Source: an uncultured bacterium (GTDB lineage: Bacteria; Bacillota; Clostridia; Lachnospirales; Lachnospiraceae). Taken from it: a DNA stretch of 64,000 nucleotides. The notes beneath the pieces were generated by a model. The model did no database searches. It was not told the DNA's origin and saw only the letters and a program-made list of their open reading frames with translations. The position numbers and the translations under genes were made by a program. Numbering within the stretch: the stretch's first letter is position 1; each line of letters starts with the position of its first letter. The stretch covers positions 1-64,000 of the forward strand of contig CAMXIF010000006.1 of NCBI GenBank assembly GCA_947243845.1, read 5' to 3'. This document shows, in pieces, positions 44,843 through 52,858 of the stretch.

Positions 44843-46324
44843 TTACTTCTGTACTCTTCCGTAAAGTTTGGTCATATCATAAATCTTCTCTGCCAGTTCC
44901 TCCGTGAACTGTCCCGGCAGCATCCTCCACTTCCAGTTAGTTCCCAGTGTAGAGGGCATGTTGGTCCTGGCCTCTGTACCCAGTTCCAGATAATCCTGCA
45001 TGGGAATCACGCAGGTATCGGACACACTCGCCAGAGCCGCGCGAATGAATACCCACGGAACATCCTTTCTGGAACGGATATCCAGATATTTTCTGGCAAA
45101 CGCTTTATCTCTTCGCTGCAATTTGTCATACCATCCAAGCGTGGTGTCATTGTCATGCGTCCCTGTATAAGCAATGCTGTTGGCCACATAGTTGTGCGGC
45201 AGGTAATCGCTCTCCTCTCTGGAGTCAAAGGCAAACTGCAGAATCTTCATACCCGGATAGCCGGTCTTTTTCACCAGTTTAATGACCGAATCAGTCAAAA
45301 ATCCCAAATCCTCCGCAATCACTGCTTTTCTGCCTAATTGTGCTTTCATGGTCTTAAAGATCTCATACCCCGGCCCTTTCTCCCAATGTCCGAACTCCGC
45401 AGTGGGATCGCCGTAAGGAATGGAATAATACTCGTCAAATCCACGGAAATGATCGATGCGCACCACATCATAGAGCCGGTAACAATAATCTATGCGCTTC
45501 ATCCACCACGCATAATCCGTCTCTTTGTGATAATCCCAGCGGTATAAGGGATTTCCCCACAACTGTCCGGTAGCCGAAAAGGCATCCGGCGGACAGCCTG
45601 CCACCGCAATCGGCGTCAATGTCTCATCCAGCTGGAAAAGTTCCGGATTCGCCCAGGTATCCGAACTGTCAAAGGCCACATAAATAGGAATATCTCCGAT
45701 GATCTGAATATTCCTGTCATTCGCATATTGTTTCAGTGCAAGCCACTGTTTGGCAAACAGATACTGCTGGAACTGATAGAAAGATATCTCTTCTGCAAAT
45801 TTCTCAGTATACTTCTTCATCGCGGCTGGCTTACGGAGTCTGATATCCTCATCCCACTCGCACCAGCTTTTGCCGCCGAAGGAATTTTTTACCGCCATAT
45901 AGAGCGCATAGTCTTTGAGCCAGTAAGCGTTGTCCTCCACAAACTCCTGATACCCTGCATCCTCCTCAATATGGCTGTTCTTATAAGCAGCCTTAAGCGC
46001 CTTAAATCTGGACAGATAAATCTTCTCATAGTCCACATAGGCCGCTTCGTCACCGAAATCATACTTGTCACATTCCGCTTTCGTCAGATAGCCGGCTTCA
46101 ATCAGCGCTTCCAGGTCAATATAGTAGGGATTGCCTGCAAAAGTTGAAAAAGATTGGTAGGGGGAATCTCCGTAGCCCGTAGGCCCCAGCGGCAGGATCT
46201 GCCAGTAGGCCTGCCCCGCCTTTTCTAATAAATCAATGAACGTATAAGCCTCCCTGGAAAAGGCGCCGATCCCATACCTGGACGGGATACTGGATACAGG
46301 CAACAACACTCCGCTTTTTCTCAT
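44843..46324 (-). CDS. malQ: 4-alpha-glucanotransferase (amylomaltase)
   Basis: A 493-aa GH77 enzyme, full length. It opens RKSGVLLPVSSIPSRYGIGAF. The catalytic nucleophile Asp is in VRIDHFRGFDEYY, the acid/base Glu in AVIAEDLGFLTDSV and the third Asp in TGTHDNDTTLGWY. It transfers glucan chains between maltodextrins, feeding maltose and starch breakdown. It is the first gene of the operon with the LacI-type regulator. Confidence 0.96.
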   Translation of the reverse strand: MRKSGVLLPVSSIPSRYGIGAFSREAYTFIDLLEKAGQAYWQILPLGPTGYGDSPYQSFSTFAGNPYYIDLEALIEAGYLTKAECDKYDFGDEAAYVDYEKIYLSRFKALKAAYKNSHIEEDAGYQEFVEDNAYWLKDYALYMAVKNSFGGKSWCEWDEDIRLRKPAAMKKYTEKFAEEISFYQFQQYLFAKQWLALKQYANDRNIQIIGDIPIYVAFDSSDTWANPELFQLDETLTPIAVAGCPPDAFSATGQLWGNPLYRWDYHKETDYAWWMKRIDYCYRLYDVVRIDHFRGFDEYYSIPYGDPTAEFGHWEKGPGYEIFKTMKAQLGRKAVIAEDLGFLTDSVIKLVKKTGYPGMKILQFAFDSREESDYLPHNYVANSIAYTGTHDNDTTLGWYDKLQRRDKAFARKYLDIRSRKDVPWVFIRAALASVSDTCVIPMQDYLELGTEARTNMPSTLGTNWKWRMLPGQFTEELAEKIYDMTKLYGRVQK

Positions 46325-46383
46325 AACACCAACAAATCCTTTCCTTTATTATGCTTTATCCTATTTACTTCAAATCGCTCAGA

Positions 46384-46409
46384 CCGGTAATGTTACCGGT
46401 AACGTTTCC
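46384..46409. promoter_or_regulatory. Candidate operator for the malQ-lacI operon
   Basis: A perfect 12-bp palindrome GTTACCGGTAAC (46392-46403) is flanked by a second ACCGGTAA and, on the minus strand, by GGAAACGTTACC that resembles a CcpA cre site. It lies about 60-85 bases before malQ. LacI-family operators typically have such a central CG palindrome. Confidence 0.55.
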
Positions 46410-46497
46410 AACTCCGTGAAATCAGCATATCACCCTCCTGTCCTTTTGACAAGAGGGGATTCCTATGATACTTTATTTTTGCTGTTTTAGATAGAAA

Positions 46498-46989
46498 TTA
46501 AACATTGTTTTTGTGCAAAAATTCCACAAACTCCGTTTCGGGAAGCGGCTTGGAAAAATAGTAGCCCTGAATATAATCAATGCCCAGACTTTCCATCTTA
46601 TGATACTGTTCTTCGTCCTCAATGCCTTCCGACACAATCTTAAGCTGCAAACCCTGAATCATCTGCATGGCCGCATTCATCACGTACCGCGCCTTCTCAT
46701 CCCGGAAGAATGCCTGACTCATCTCCCTGTCAAATTTCACAATGTCTACCGGCATGTCCACAATATAGTTGAGATTGGACTGCCCGGTTCCAAAATCATC
46801 CAGGGAAAACCGCACGCCAAACTCCTGCAGTCTGCGCATATTTCTTAACAGCGTCTTTTTGGCCGACATGGAGGCTGATTCCGTAATCTCCAGGTTGATG
46901 TATTCCGGATTGATCCGATATTTCTTCATAATACTGATATATTCTTCCGCAAGCTGTTCGTAACTGCACTGCACTACGGACAGATTCAC
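46498..46989 (-). pseudogene. C-terminal fragment of a membrane GGDEF-EAL protein (EAL half)
   Basis: The third piece of a broken gene, holding most of the EAL phosphodiesterase domain: NLEITES, SLDDFGTGQSNL, VKFDREM, SEGIEDEEQ and QGYYFSKPLP, all catalytic or metal residues conserved. The track start is an internal GTG; in the same frame the sequence runs upstream through VNLSVVQ, LHYIE and LGEIVFDK to a TAG at 47071-47073, where the middle piece ends. If the fragment is expressed it lacks the EALVR strand that belongs to the middle piece. Confidence 0.8.
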
Positions 46990-47070
46990 TTCTATATAAT
47001 GCAGTCCGCACTGTTCCAGATGCTGTTCTGCAAAAAAGCGGCATACCTTATCAAAAACAATCTCTCCCAG

Positions 47071-47793
47071 CTACAATATCTTCCCGTTTCTCTCCGCCAC
47101 AGGGATAAAGGACGCCGGCGACACCAGTCTTCCCTCCGTATCCCGCATCCGCACCAGGGCTTCCGCACTCACAAATCTATGATCCTTCGTGGAATATATG
47201 GGCTGATAGAAAACCTCTATCCGCTCTTCCTTCATAGCCTGTTCCAACATCAGTTCCATGCTCTTTTCCTGCTGCATCTGCACCACAAATTCCCGGTCCA
47301 TCTGCCGGAAATTGGATACCGCATGATCCTGATTTTTCCATCTGGCATACTGCATGAGATGAACCATCTCCTGATAATCATTCACCAGAAGGGAACTTGG
47401 CATATAAATATATTCAACCTGCGCCATTGCGCCGATTTCTTTTCTCCCGCCCTCAATAAATATTTTAATCTGTTCGATGGTATCCTCCACCTGCCTTAAA
47501 TCATCAAATACCATCCATACTTCATCATCCGCCATCTTAAAGATTCTGGTATTCCGAAAAGCAGGTACTCTTCTGGAAAATTCCCGATCCATATTATAAA
47601 GCTTTCTGGCGTAAAGAAAGAGCGCATCCTGATTAAAAAGCCCCGTCATACGATCCATCATATATTCCGGATTTTCCTGACGTAAAAAGATGATCAAAAT
47701 ACCCACAGCTCCGGCGTATCCCACCAGAAGCAGTTCATTATTCAAAAACTGTACCACTGCTGCCGCAAACCAGACTCCCAGCCACATCAGCAC
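47071..47793 (-). pseudogene. Middle fragment of a membrane GGDEF-EAL protein (degenerate GGDEF, start of EAL)
   Basis: Starts with a last hydrophobic segment (LLLVGYAGAVGILIIFL), then a GGDEF-type domain opening MMDRMTGLFNQDALF. The GGDEF signature itself is replaced by MADDEVWMVF, so it is probably not a cyclase. It ends within the EAL domain just after VFYQPIYSTKDHRFVSAEALVRM and IPVAERNGKIL. It is bounded by in-frame TAG codons at 47797-47799 and 47071-47073. A Gln codon (CAG to TAG) would suit both sites. Confidence 0.8.
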
Positions 47794-47796
47794 TAC

Positions 47797-48303
47797 CTAG
47801 GTTCTGCGCGGATTGGCCTGCCTGCGCTTTTTGATGGTGAGGATGAAATTGACCACCAGAAAGCTGCATGTGCCAAGATAAGTCATCAGCACACTTGAAC
47901 CTTCCGTATACACAATTCTGCCATGCTTGCTGATATTAATAGGCAGACAGGCTATAATAATAATGTATACAATGGCCACACCCAGTCCACACATTGTCAC
48001 CCAGACAAATTTCTTCTGCCGCTCATATACTCCCGAACACTCATACAATAGTCCGGCCAGTCCTACCAGCACCAGGGAAGCCAGATATGCCTTGCAGATC
48101 ACTACCACCGCCGTCCGGGACTTTGCCAACAGACGTACGATTGCCCAAATGGATAACATATCAAAAAGCACGCAGAAAAGAACTACTACGAGAAGACACT
48201 GGAATATAATCTGTGTATTCAATCGCAGGCTTTTATATCTGACATAAAATAGGATCATAATGATAATCAGTATAATTCCACACAGCTGGGCCTGAATATT
48301 CAT
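47797..48303 (-). pseudogene. N-terminal fragment of a membrane GGDEF-EAL protein (sensor membrane part)
   Basis: The first 168 residues contain five hydrophobic segments (LCGIILIIIMILFYV, IIFQCLLVVVLFCVLFDML, YLASLVLVGLAGLLYE, VWVTMCGLGVAIVYIIII near the middle, LMTYLGTCSFLVVNFIL), a typical membrane sensor of Lachnospiraceae c-di-GMP proteins. The true gene start is here (GAGGAAGAG ribosome binding site). The frame ends at TAG 47797-47799 but continues unchanged beyond it. Confidence 0.78.
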
Positions 48304-48395
48304 TTCACTCTTCCTCCTCTTCTTGTCATCGTCTTACTTGCATCCCTGCCACCGGCAATCTAGTGTCACTTACTATCTACTAACATTCAAATGTG

Positions 48396-49235
48396 TCACT
48401 TCTCTCTCCTGCCGGCATCCACAAAGGGAATCATCTCCCGCACCGAATGAAAGATCAGGTGCGGCATAATCTCAGAAGCCTCTACCTCTTCCATCGTTGC
48501 CTCTCCGCTTAAAACCAGAACACTTTTCAGGCCATGGTTTCTGCCTGCTGCAATATCCGTATACAGCCGGTCTCCTACCATAGCGATCCGCTCCCGCTTT
48601 GTGTTGACTCTAGTGGTCAAATATTCAATAATATCTTCGTTTGGTTTCCCGATCACCCGGTCAGGATAACGGAACGCCGATGCATGGATAAACGCATGGA
48701 TAGCGCCCGCATCCGGAATAAACCCATCTTCCGTAGGGCAGTTATAATCCGGATGTGTTGCAATATAAGGAAGCCCGGCCCGCACATGATTGCAGACCTT
48801 GCACATTTTGGCATAATCAAGACTTGTGTCAAAAGCCGTCACCACCACATCCGGGTGATCCTCCTCCAGTGTAATCCCCGCCTGCCTAAACTCCTCCTGC
48901 AGCAGCGGATTGCCAAGAAGAAACACGCGGGCCTCCGGAAAGTGCTTTCTTAGATAATAAATTGTGGCCTGACCGGAAGTGACAATCTTCTCCTCCCCGA
49001 CAGCAAGTCCCATCCGCTCAAGTTTTTCCACATAGACCGCCGCGTTTTTGGAAGAATTGTTGGTCAGGAACACATAGTCTCTGCCGGATTCCTCAATCCT
49101 GGCAAGAAACTCCCTGGCGCCGTCTATCCAACGTTCTCCCAGATAAATGGTGCCGTCCATATCCAGCGCGAAACATTCCACCTGCGACAATATGCCTTCC
49201 GTGTCCTCATCAATTCCGGGAATCAGTGCCTGCAT
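48396..49235 (-). CDS. HAD-IIA family hydrolase (NagD-like)
   Basis: A 279-aa HAD phosphatase of subfamily IIA. Motif I is FALDMDGTIYLGERW, motif II is VFLTNNSSKN, and motifs III-IV are GKPNEDIIEYL and MVGDRLYTDIAAGRNHG. The C2-type cap lies between (EARVFLLGNPLLQEEF). Family substrates include ribonucleotides and sugar phosphates (NagD, AraL, PGP). GAGGTG precedes the ATG. It is followed by unrelated EAL pieces and preceded by another HAD gene. Confidence 0.93.
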   Translation of the reverse strand: MQALIPGIDEDTEGILSQVECFALDMDGTIYLGERWIDGAREFLARIEESGRDYVFLTNNSSKNAAVYVEKLERMGLAVGEEKIVTSGQATIYYLRKHFPEARVFLLGNPLLQEEFRQAGITLEEDHPDVVVTAFDTSLDYAKMCKVCNHVRAGLPYIATHPDYNCPTEDGFIPDAGAIHAFIHASAFRYPDRVIGKPNEDIIEYLTTRVNTKRERIAMVGDRLYTDIAAGRNHGLKSVLVLSGEATMEEVEASEIMPHLIFHSVREMIPFVDAGRREK

Positions 49236-49394
49236 CTTTACACCTCATTTTCTTCGTATCCGTAAGTATCCTGTATTCTTAGTCAATTCAGCATTATAGC
49301 AAAAGCGCTCCCGGTTGTCACCAAAAACATGAGATTTACCTAATATATTATCGAAAGCGGCCATGCACATCGCCTTATTCATAAATTGGCTTGT

Positions 49395-50192
49395 CTATTG
49401 TCTGTCCAAACCCGCCAATATTTGCATCACACCCGCCTCCTCATTGGAAGGCGCAATGTACTTTGCCACTCTCTTTAATCCCGGATGCGCATTGCTCATG
49501 GCATAACTCTCCTCGCACTGCCGCATCATACTCTCATCATTCAGGAAATCCCCAAAGGCCATACATGCGGCGGCATCTATCTGATAACGATTCTGCACAA
49601 ACTGTAATGCCGCGCCTTTACTCACCTCTTTGTTGGCTATATCCAGCCAGCAGTCCCCCGAAAGCGCCACATTCACCTTTTCCGGTATATCCGTCAACCC
49701 GCTATAATAGGACACCGCGTTATAATCTTCGATAAACACTGCCAGCTTAATGATCTGATCCCTCTCCATACAGCCTTGCAGATCATCTGTAAACGTCAGC
49801 CGCTCATAGTACATATGTGCATTTTTCTCCAGATCAGCGCTGCCATGCTTTACATAAGCCGACTTTACCCCGCATAGGATAACGCTGTGCCCGTCTCTGA
49901 CGCCGAAACGTTCCATACACGCCTTCACATCCTCCGGCTGCATGGTATTGAGATAGATAAATTCCCCCCGCTCTGCCACCAATCCGCCATTATCAGCTAT
50001 AAAGAGCATCTCCTGTGCAGCCTTCGGAAACAGCTTATAGATATTATAATACTGCCTGCCGCTGGCAATCACGGTCTTAATCTCCGGATGGCTGCATACC
50101 CAGTCTTCAAATCCAGCCGGCACCTCCTTACGTGAATTGAGCAGAGTCCCGTCAAGATCCGTGACCACAAGTCTGATTTTCTCGTCTTTCAT
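49395..50192 (-). CDS. Cof-type HAD-IIB family phosphatase
   Basis: A 265-aa HAD-IIB protein. Motif I is VVTDLDGTLLNSRKEVP, motif II is TVIASGRQYYNIY, and motifs III-IV are SKGAALQFVQNRYQID and MAFGDFLNDESMMRQC. The C2B cap lies at about residues 85-180. These enzymes dephosphorylate sugar phosphates or flavin precursors. GGGAGG precedes the ATG. About 160 bases separate it from the HAD-IIA gene downstream. Confidence 0.93.
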   Translation of the reverse strand: MKDEKIRLVVTDLDGTLLNSRKEVPAGFEDWVCSHPEIKTVIASGRQYYNIYKLFPKAAQEMLFIADNGGLVAERGEFIYLNTMQPEDVKACMERFGVRDGHSVILCGVKSAYVKHGSADLEKNAHMYYERLTFTDDLQGCMERDQIIKLAVFIEDYNAVSYYSGLTDIPEKVNVALSGDCWLDIANKEVSKGAALQFVQNRYQIDAAACMAFGDFLNDESMMRQCEESYAMSNAHPGLKRVAKYIAPSNEEAGVMQILAGLDRQ

Positions 50193-50368
50193 TCCACATA
50201 TCCTCCCTTAAAACCGCATGATTTGACACCCGAATCTTAATATATTAGTAATATAAGCAATGCATAAATGCCAGCTACCATTATAACAATCCTAAAGCGT
50301 ATGTCAATTACATACATCTCGCATACATCTCCCATCCCCATTGATCCCTTCCCATCTTCCCGCGCAGA

Positions 50369-50377
50369 TGTTATAAT
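50369..50377 (+). promoter_or_regulatory. Extended -10 promoter for the DUF6062 gene
   Basis: TGTTATAAT gives a perfect -10 with the TG extension, 35 bases before the ATG. The -35 is weak. Confidence 0.55.
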
Positions 50378-50411
50378 AGACGCAAGATCAACAGCAAAAG
50401 GAGTCCTGCAC

Positions 50412-51173
50412 ATGAAAGAAAAACTCTATACCATCCCCCTGAATGATGCCATGAACGCCCACGATGAATGTCCTTTCTGCTTCATTGAAAGAAACGTGGA
50501 ACAGGACCTGATCGATTTCGTCTTAGGTTCCGGCTCCTCCTATATGGAAAGTGATGTGCGCGAGCAGACCGATCATGACGGCTTCTGCCGGGAGCACTTT
50601 AAGAAAATGTTTGACTATGGTAACACTCTGGGAAACGCCTGGATTCTCAAAACACACTATGTCCAGATGAACCGCGAATTGCATGAGCAGATCAAATCTT
50701 TTAAACCCGGCAAAACATCGCTGAAAGATAAATTCAAAAAACAGACCGAACGACAAAATCCCATCGGCATCTGGATCGCCCAGAAAGAGCAGTCCTGCTA
50801 TATCTGCAAACGCTATGCAGACACCTACGACCGCTATCTGGACACTTTCTTTGTGATGTATAAAAAAGACCCTGCATTTCGCGACAAGGTCAAAAGCAGC
50901 AAGGGCTTCTGCCTGCATCACTTCGGGGATCTGTGCGAGGCTGCCGACAGCCGCTTAAATGATAAAGAAAAAGCCGATTTCTACGATCTTGTCTTCCCGT
51001 TAATGGAACAGAACATGAATCGTTTGTATGAGGACGTTGCCTGGCTGGTAGAGAAATTCGATTACCGCAACAAAGATGCCGACTGGAAGAACTCCAAGGA
51101 TGCCATCCAACGCGGTATGCAGAAATTAAAAGGAGGATATCCGGCGGATCCGCCGCACAAGATGAATAAATAA
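50412..51173 (+). CDS. DUF6062-type Cys-rich protein, unknown function
   Basis: The start is at ATG 50412 (MKEKLYTIPLNDAMN) with AAAGGAG upstream and an extended -10 promoter; the track's 48 extra residues lie over the promoter. The 253-aa protein has CPFCFIERN near residue 19, later CREHF, CYICKRYAD and CLHHFGDLC, so four Cys/His clusters that look like metal or Fe-S sites. No signal peptide or membrane helix is seen. I recognise it as DUF6062, common in Lachnospiraceae; the role is not known. Confidence 0.8.
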   Translation: MKEKLYTIPLNDAMNAHDECPFCFIERNVEQDLIDFVLGSGSSYMESDVREQTDHDGFCREHFKKMFDYGNTLGNAWILKTHYVQMNRELHEQIKSFKPGKTSLKDKFKKQTERQNPIGIWIAQKEQSCYICKRYADTYDRYLDTFFVMYKKDPAFRDKVKSSKGFCLHHFGDLCEAADSRLNDKEKADFYDLVFPLMEQNMNRLYEDVAWLVEKFDYRNKDADWKNSKDAIQRGMQKLKGGYPADPPHKMNK

Positions 51174-51195
51174 AAGTAAATTTGCTTCGCAAATT
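51174..51195. repeat. TTC-loop palindrome, first module of the repeat locus
   Basis: AAATTTGC-TTC-GCAAATT directly after the DUF6062 stop is a near-perfect hairpin. The same module, slightly changed, starts the minus-strand copy at 33.07 kb. Confidence 0.7.
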
Positions 51196-51448
51196 AACTT
51201 TACGAGATCCGCTTCGCGGACTCGGATATTCGGTAGGTTAACTTTACAAAATCTGTTTCGCGGACTCGGATATTCGGTAGGTTAACTCTACAAAATCCGT
51301 TTCGCGGACTCGGATATGCGGTAGGTTAACTTTACAAAATCCGTTTCGCGGACTCGGATATGCGGTGGGTTGACTCTACAAGATCCGTTTTGCGGACTTG
51401 GATATTCAGTAGGTTAACTCTACATATTCCGCTTCATAGACTCGAACC
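51196..51448. repeat. Tandem array of a 44-bp repeat, five full copies plus one partial
   Basis: Copies start at 51196, 51240, 51284, 51328, 51372 and 51416. Each reads AACTYTACRARATCCGYTTC, then GCGGACTCGGATATKCGGTA and GGTT. The first copy keeps the perfect hairpin CCGC-TTC-GCGG and later copies lose one arm. There are no unique spacers between copies. The array lies in a 343-bp gene-free interval that ends with a terminator. Confidence 0.95.
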
Positions 51449-51455
51449 CGACAAA

Positions 51456-51488
51456 AAGGCGGCTGGGTTGCATCAACCTGGCCGCCTT
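51456..51488. terminator. Bidirectional intrinsic terminator
   Basis: AAGGCGGC and GCCGCCTT pair, with an inner GGTTG/CAACC stem and a short loop. T-rich tracts follow on both strands (GATTATTTTT on plus, TTTTTGTC on minus). It serves the Asp-rich gene on the minus strand and could end transcription through the repeats on the plus strand. Confidence 0.85.
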
Positions 51489-51516
51489 GATTATTTTTGT
51501 ATCTGGAAACTTCGTC

Positions 51517-51879
51517 TTACATTGCATCCATGGATCCATCGCTGTCATCGTCATCGAAGAACTCTTCCACCTTTTCCTCGACTTTCTGTGCCGCTTCCTG
51601 CACACCGCCAACAACTTTCTCAGCTGCATCGGCTTTCTCCGCGCTGATGCCCTCCTTGAAATCGTCAGCTTTCTGAAGATCTAAATCCACATAATTACGG
51701 TCTGCATCTTTGGCCGCGCCATCTTCGTCCAGATCATCATCAAAATTATCAAAATCATCATCGTCATCAAAATCATCATCCATGAGAGCATCTTTACTCT
51801 TCAGATAATAATATGCTCCCGCCGTCACGGCGCCAAGAGCCGCTGTTACCATTAAAAACTTACCAAATTTCTTCGCCAT
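51517..51879 (-). CDS. Membrane-anchored Asp-rich protein, unknown function
   Basis: A 120-aa protein: basic start MAKKFGKF, one hydrophobic segment (about residues 8-26, FLMVTAALGAVTAGAYYYL), then an acidic tail. The tail has DDDFDDDDDFDNFDDDLDED, a helical middle (DAAEKVVGGVQEAAQKVEEKVEEF) and an end DDDDSDGSMDAM. The run of Asp may bind cations or be a flexible spacer. Ribosome binding site AAGGAG is good. No family is recognised beyond similar small anchored proteins in Lachnospiraceae. The 307 bases upstream hold no other gene. Confidence 0.75.
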   Translation of the reverse strand: MAKKFGKFLMVTAALGAVTAGAYYYLKSKDALMDDDFDDDDDFDNFDDDLDEDGAAKDADRNYVDLDLQKADDFKEGISAEKADAAEKVVGGVQEAAQKVEEKVEEFFDDDDSDGSMDAM

Positions 51880-52113
51880 CAGTGTTCTCCTTTCACCGTG
51901 TGTTATATCACTATATTAATACTATTTTACGAAAAAGAAAAGGGAATATGTACAAAAAAAGTAAAAAAGTCAATTCCTTCAGATTTCACTTAACGAAATT
52001 AGTTTTGCGGCCTGGATTTTAGTACAAATATATCTTCTCACCCCATTTTATCGCACTCCGACCACAACATCTTGTACTTAAAATTTTTCTCTAAACTAGT
52101 TTTTCACATAACA

Positions 52114-52142
52114 TTGAATCCTACAAAAATTTGTGTTATAGT
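52114..52142 (+). promoter_or_regulatory. Sigma-A promoter for the TetR gene
   Basis: TTGAAT, a 17-base spacer and TATAGT, 45 bases before the ATG. Confidence 0.7.
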
Positions 52143-52144
52143 AT

Positions 52145-52167
52145 AAATCGACCAAAAAGGTCAATTT
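52145..52167. promoter_or_regulatory. Palindromic operator overlapping the TetR transcription start
   Basis: AAAT-x-GACC-AAAAA-GGTC-x-ATTT is a perfect dyad of half-sites directly after the -10 box, over the expected start point. GACC-N5-GGTC sites are used by several TetR-family repressors, so autoregulation is the simplest reading. Confidence 0.65.
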
Positions 52168-52186
52168 ATGCAGAATTGGGGAGAAC

Positions 52187-52792
52187 ATGAACGAAAAATT
52201 TTTTGATCTAAAGAAGGAAAAACAGGATCGCATGATCAATGCTGCTCTGAAGGTATTTTCAATGGGCGGCTATAAACATGCCAGTACAGATGACATCGTA
52301 ACAGAAGCAGGAATCAGTAAGGGTCTTTTATTTCACTATTTCGGAAGCAAGCTGGGACTTTATACTTTTCTCTATGACTACAGCGTCAGATTCATGAAAC
52401 TGGAACTGACCAGCGGCGTATCTTCCACGACCACCGATTATTTTGAACTCCGTAAGCAGATGGAATTTGCCAAAATGCAGGTTCTTAAGAATTATCCTTA
52501 TATGCAGATGTTCTTAAACCGCTGCCGCCGCGAGGACATGGGGGAAGCGCTCTCCGCCATTGAACGGCAGCGCAATGTATTACCGGATGTCTATGCCGTC
52601 TTGAAGAACCAGTCTGACCGTTCTTTGTTTAATGCGGACGTTGATTATGACAAACTTGACGAAATGCTGGACTACACCATCGATGGCCTGATGGGAGCCC
52701 GTTTCCAGGACGCTTCCTTCCACCCGGAGATGCTATACGAGGAGACAGCCTCCTATCTGAACATGTTAAAGAAGATTACATATCAAAGATAA
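52187..52792 (+). CDS. TetR/AcrR-family transcriptional regulator
   Basis: A 201-aa repressor. The N-terminal helix-turn-helix is ASTDDIVTEAGISKGLLFHYFGSKLGLYTFLYDY (residues about 27-60), followed by a helical ligand/dimer domain. The ribosome binding site GGGGAG is six bases from the ATG. It has its own promoter and an overlapping operator and ends in a strong terminator, so it is monocistronic. Its target, other than itself, is unknown; no transporter gene is adjacent. Confidence 0.93.
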   Translation: MNEKFFDLKKEKQDRMINAALKVFSMGGYKHASTDDIVTEAGISKGLLFHYFGSKLGLYTFLYDYSVRFMKLELTSGVSSTTTDYFELRKQMEFAKMQVLKNYPYMQMFLNRCRREDMGEALSAIERQRNVLPDVYAVLKNQSDRSLFNADVDYDKLDEMLDYTIDGLMGARFQDASFHPEMLYEETASYLNMLKKITYQR

Positions 52793-52813
52793 CAATCGGG
52801 CAGCATACAAAGT

Positions 52814-52858
52814 AAAAGTCCGGTCTTGGATTGCAGCGTCTAAGACCAGACTTTTTTT
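52814..52858. terminator. Bidirectional terminator shared by the TetR and MocR-type genes
   Basis: AAAAGTC-GGTCTT pairs with AAGACC-GACTTTTTTT around a loop, one bulge on each side. The T-run serves the plus-strand TetR gene. The last codons and the TAG of the convergent MocR-type gene lie inside the hairpin. Confidence 0.85.

Noticed and set aside
44132-45337. 401-aa plus-strand ORF
   Set aside because: Spans two real minus-strand genes (lacI type and malQ) in antisense; not plausible as a gene.
47071-47799. Pyrrolysine encoded by the TAG codons in the GGDEF-EAL gene
   Set aside because: Pyrrolysine is known in methylamine methyltransferases; the expected residues here are ordinary and no pyl genes are visible.
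51196-51448. CRISPR array
   Set aside because: The 44-bp units are directly contiguous, with no spacers of unique sequence, and no cas genes are present.
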